Source: Candidatus Obscuribacterium magneticum (GTDB taxonomy: Bacteria > Elusimicrobiota > Elusimicrobia > F11). From it: DNA of 64,000 nucleotides. The notes beneath the pieces were generated by a model. That model was not told the origin of the DNA and made no database searches. It saw only the letters and a program-made list of their open reading frames with translations. Within the stretch, counting starts at the first letter, position 1. Every line of letters starts with the position of its first letter. Below are positions 62,163-64,000 of the stretch, one piece after another. The stretch spans positions 62,001 to 126,000 of the forward strand of contig JAJAPZ010000003.1 in NCBI GenBank assembly GCA_020523905.1, read 5' to 3'. Both the position numbers and the translations under genes were made by a program.

Positions 62163-62218
62163 ATGGAACCCCACGGGCAAAGCCCGGGGTACCATTATTA
62201 AAATAAACGGAGTTAATA

Positions 62219-62536
62219 ATGATGAGTATAAATGAAATACTGAAAGACTTTCGCAGCCGAATTGCATCCCTCTACGGAAGCCGATTAAAAGAACTCATCC
62301 TTTATGGCTCTTGGGCCAGGGGTCGGGCTACGCCGGATTCCGATATTGATGTCGTGGTCCAGTTGGAAGGAAAAATAAGGGCCGGTGAAGAAATCGACAG
62401 AATGATTGACATTATCACGGATTTAAATCTGAAATATGGGGTGTTACTTTCTGTCTATCCCGTCTCAACGGCCGATTACTCAACCGTGAAAAGTCCCTTG
62501 CTTCTGAATGTTTTAAGGGAAGGGAAGGCAGTGTGA
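62219..62536 (+). CDS. Minimal nucleotidyltransferase (MNT), antitoxin-like
   Basis: 105 residues: LILYGSWARGRATPDSDIDVVVQ (about 26-48 in parts) is the nucleotidyltransferase motif, followed by a short C-terminal region (LSVYPVSTADYSTVKSPL). GGAG lies six bases before the first of two consecutive ATG codons. Its stop overlaps the HEPN gene start as GTGA. Fourth such pair in the island. Confidence 0.82.
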   Translation: MMSINEILKDFRSRIASLYGSRLKELILYGSWARGRATPDSDIDVVVQLEGKIRAGEEIDRMIDIITDLNLKYGVLLSVYPVSTADYSTVKSPLLLNVLREGKAV

Positions 62537-62919
62537 AAGAAATCGATTCGCTTATCAAACGAGCGAAAAGATATCTTGAAAGCGCCGAACTTCTCTACCG
62601 AGCCGGGGACTATGAGTCCTCGGTATCTAGAATTTACTATGCCATGTTCTATGCGGTTGAGGCGGTTCTATTAAAAAATAATTTATCGTATTCATCTCAT
62701 AAGGCCGTCATTTCCGCTTTTGGAGAACGTTTTATCAAAACAGGCGTCTTCCCCAAGGAAATGGGGCGGGAGTTGAACAGAGCTTTCGAGAAAAGGCAGC
62801 TCAGCGACTATGAATATGATTTTGTGATTTCTGAAGAAGAGACTGTGAATATTCTCAAAAGCAGCCAGAGTTTCGTTGAGAAAATCGCCCAGCACCTCTC
62901 AATGGCTGATTCTGGTTGA
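62533..62919 (+). CDS. HEPN-domain protein (PF05168 type)
   Basis: 128 residues: IKRAKRYLESAELLYRAGDY, SRIYYAMFYAVEAVLLKNN (about 32-50), SSHKAVISAFGERFIKTG and AFEKRQLSDYEYDF (about 89-102), the standard HEPN antitoxin-partner pattern. R..SDY replaces the Rx4-6H motif. GTG start coupled to the nucleotidyltransferase by four bases. Last gene of the island. Confidence 0.82.
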   Translation: MKEIDSLIKRAKRYLESAELLYRAGDYESSVSRIYYAMFYAVEAVLLKNNLSYSSHKAVISAFGERFIKTGVFPKEMGRELNRAFEKRQLSDYEYDFVISEEETVNILKSSQSFVEKIAQHLSMADSG

Positions 62920-62925
62920 TTGATT

Positions 62926-63939
62926 ATGATTATCGGGCTCACCGGGAAAAATGCATCAGGGAAGGGGGAGGTGGCGTCCTACCTCAAGTTGCGGGGGTTC
63001 CGCACGTTCTCGCTCTCCGACGTCCTGCGGGATGAACTGAAAAAACGGAAGAAGCCCGTCACGCGGGACAACCTCACCTGGTTCGGCAACAAACTTCGGG
63101 ACGACTTCGGCCCCTCGGTCCTCGCCGACAAAATCCTCGACCAATTGGAAGACGACCGGCAATACGTCGTGGACAGCTTCCGCAATCCTGAGGAAGTGAA
63201 GGCCTTTCGGCGCACCAAGGATTTCGTCCTTTTCTCCATTGAAGCCAGCCAGAAAGTCCGCTTCCAACGCATTCGAAAACGAAACCGGGAAAAGGACGCC
63301 CGGACGCTGGAGGAATTCATCCGGCACGAAAACCGCGAGATCACCAGCGCCGACCCCACGAAACAAAACCTTGAGGCCTGCGCGAGGCTGGCGGACGTTC
63401 ACTTGGACAACAGCGGCACCATCGACGATCTCTATAAGTCGCTCGACAAAATCTTCGCCAAAATCCTCATGCACCGGCCCCGGCCTTCCTGGGACGAGTA
63501 TTTCATGAAAATCGCCAAGGTGGTGGCCATGCGATCCAACTGCATGAAACGGAAAGTGGCCGCCGTCATCGTCAAGGAAGGGCGGATCATCTCCACCGGC
63601 TACAACGGAACCCCCCGCGGGATCAAAAACTGCAACGAGGGCGGCTGCCGGCGCTGCAACGCCTTCAAGCCGAGCGGCCAACATTTAAGCGAATGCACCT
63701 GCTCGCACGCCGAGGAAAACGCCATCGTGCAGGCGGCCTATCACGGGATCAGCATCAAAGGCTCCGTCCTCTACTCCACCTACGCCCCCTGCCTTCTTTG
63801 CACAAAAATGATCATCAACGCCGGCCTCCAGGAGGTCGTCTACAACGAGGCGTATCCCTTGGGAGATGAGTCCATCGCGCTTCTTAAAGAGGCGGACATC
63901 AAGGTGAGGAAATACACGACAAAGCCCGCCAACTCTTAA
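62926..63939 (+). CDS. P-loop nucleotide kinase/dCMP deaminase fusion
   Basis: 337 residues. N-terminal P-loop kinase-like domain (about 1-185): Walker A GLTGKNASGKGEV (about 4-16), a dephospho-CoA-kinase/nucleotide-kinase-like layout with VVDSFRNPEEV. C-terminal cytidine/deoxycytidylate deaminase domain (about 188-337): zinc site CSHAEENAIVQAA with the catalytic Glu, and PCLLCTKMIINAG; an extra Cys-rich loop CNEGGCRRC precedes it. Predicted to make dUMP from dCMP for dTTP synthesis, with the kinase half possibly phosphorylating the same nucleotide pool. The fused arrangement is known from eukaryotic and some bacterial enzymes. ATG 62926 is chosen over a TTG two codons upstream. Confidence 0.85.
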   Translation: MIIGLTGKNASGKGEVASYLKLRGFRTFSLSDVLRDELKKRKKPVTRDNLTWFGNKLRDDFGPSVLADKILDQLEDDRQYVVDSFRNPEEVKAFRRTKDFVLFSIEASQKVRFQRIRKRNREKDARTLEEFIRHENREITSADPTKQNLEACARLADVHLDNSGTIDDLYKSLDKIFAKILMHRPRPSWDEYFMKIAKVVAMRSNCMKRKVAAVIVKEGRIISTGYNGTPRGIKNCNEGGCRRCNAFKPSGQHLSECTCSHAEENAIVQAAYHGISIKGSVLYSTYAPCLLCTKMIINAGLQEVVYNEAYPLGDESIALLKEADIKVRKYTTKPANS

Positions 63940-63984
63940 TTTCTTATGCTGACCGATCAACCATTGAACTGCCAAAGAATGCTC

Positions 63985-64000
63985 CGTCATACCGGCGAAA
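63985..64000. repeat. REP-like unit cut by the window edge
   Basis: CGTCATACCGGCGAAA matches the first half of the REP units found elsewhere, for example at 34373. The rest lies outside the window. Confidence 0.6.

Overview
The window comes from a chromosome of a Gram-negative (diderm), moderately GC-rich bacterium with type IV pili. Supporting evidence is a PilP/PilQ outer-membrane secretin pair, a WecA/WecG-type polysaccharide route, a complete bacterial type II fatty-acid synthesis block and a conserved housekeeping order (yceD-rpmF-plsX-fabHDG-acpP-fabF-rnc; ribD-ribE-ribBA-ribH-nusB-ligA). I cannot name the phylum from sequence alone. Many intergenic gaps hold REP-like palindromes of the type common in uncultivated environmental lineages. 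Most genes are on the + strand; the exceptions are a PIN toxin pair at 37.8-38.4 kb and a block at 41.7-54.1 kb.

Layout. 0-2.1 kb: end of pilP and all of pilQ. 2.2-9.6 kb: surface polysaccharide cluster (O-antigen ligase/polymerase with TPR tail, GT2 with membrane tail, LPG-synthase-like membrane protein, WecA-like sugar-1-phosphate transferase, FAD oxidoreductase, GT4), mostly with 4-8 base overlaps. 9.7-17.9 kb: isocitrate dehydrogenase, then ribosomal protein L32 and fatty-acid synthesis, interrupted between plsX and fabH by a ~272 bp MITE-like element. 18.0-21.6 kb: acyl-CoA dehydrogenase, EtfB, EtfA and a ferredoxin of the archaeal zinc-ferredoxin type, closed by a strong terminator-like hairpin. 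21.7-37.8 kb: smc, wecG-like gene, rpmB, riboflavin operon, nusB, ligA, purH, a thioesterase and alaS, with REP elements in many gaps and one palindromic insertion kept in frame inside alaS.

37.8-64 kb is accessory. It holds a PIN/ribbon-helix-helix toxin-antitoxin pair, a DUF5678-like gene, an AbiEi/AbiEii pair overlapping a methyltransferase gene, a minus-strand operon of pilin-like proteins (one of 955 residues) ending in a tandem Ig-like repeat protein, four related large membrane proteins (three minus, one plus), and a membrane-fused spermidine-synthase-like protein. Then comes a dense 4.3 kb island (58.6-62.9 kb) with four different nucleotidyltransferase/HEPN-type pairs and one RelBE-like pair. 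Its first two modules lie between an intact tRNA-Arg(CCG), a decayed copy of it and a 5' tRNA-like fragment. The window ends with a P-loop kinase/dCMP deaminase fusion.

The least ordinary signals are the nucleotidyltransferase/HEPN-tRNA island, the giant-pilin adhesin operon, the four-member membrane protein array, the Etf plus zinc-type ferredoxin unit, and the two kinds of palindromic insertion (MITE at plsX/fabH, in-frame repeat in alaS).
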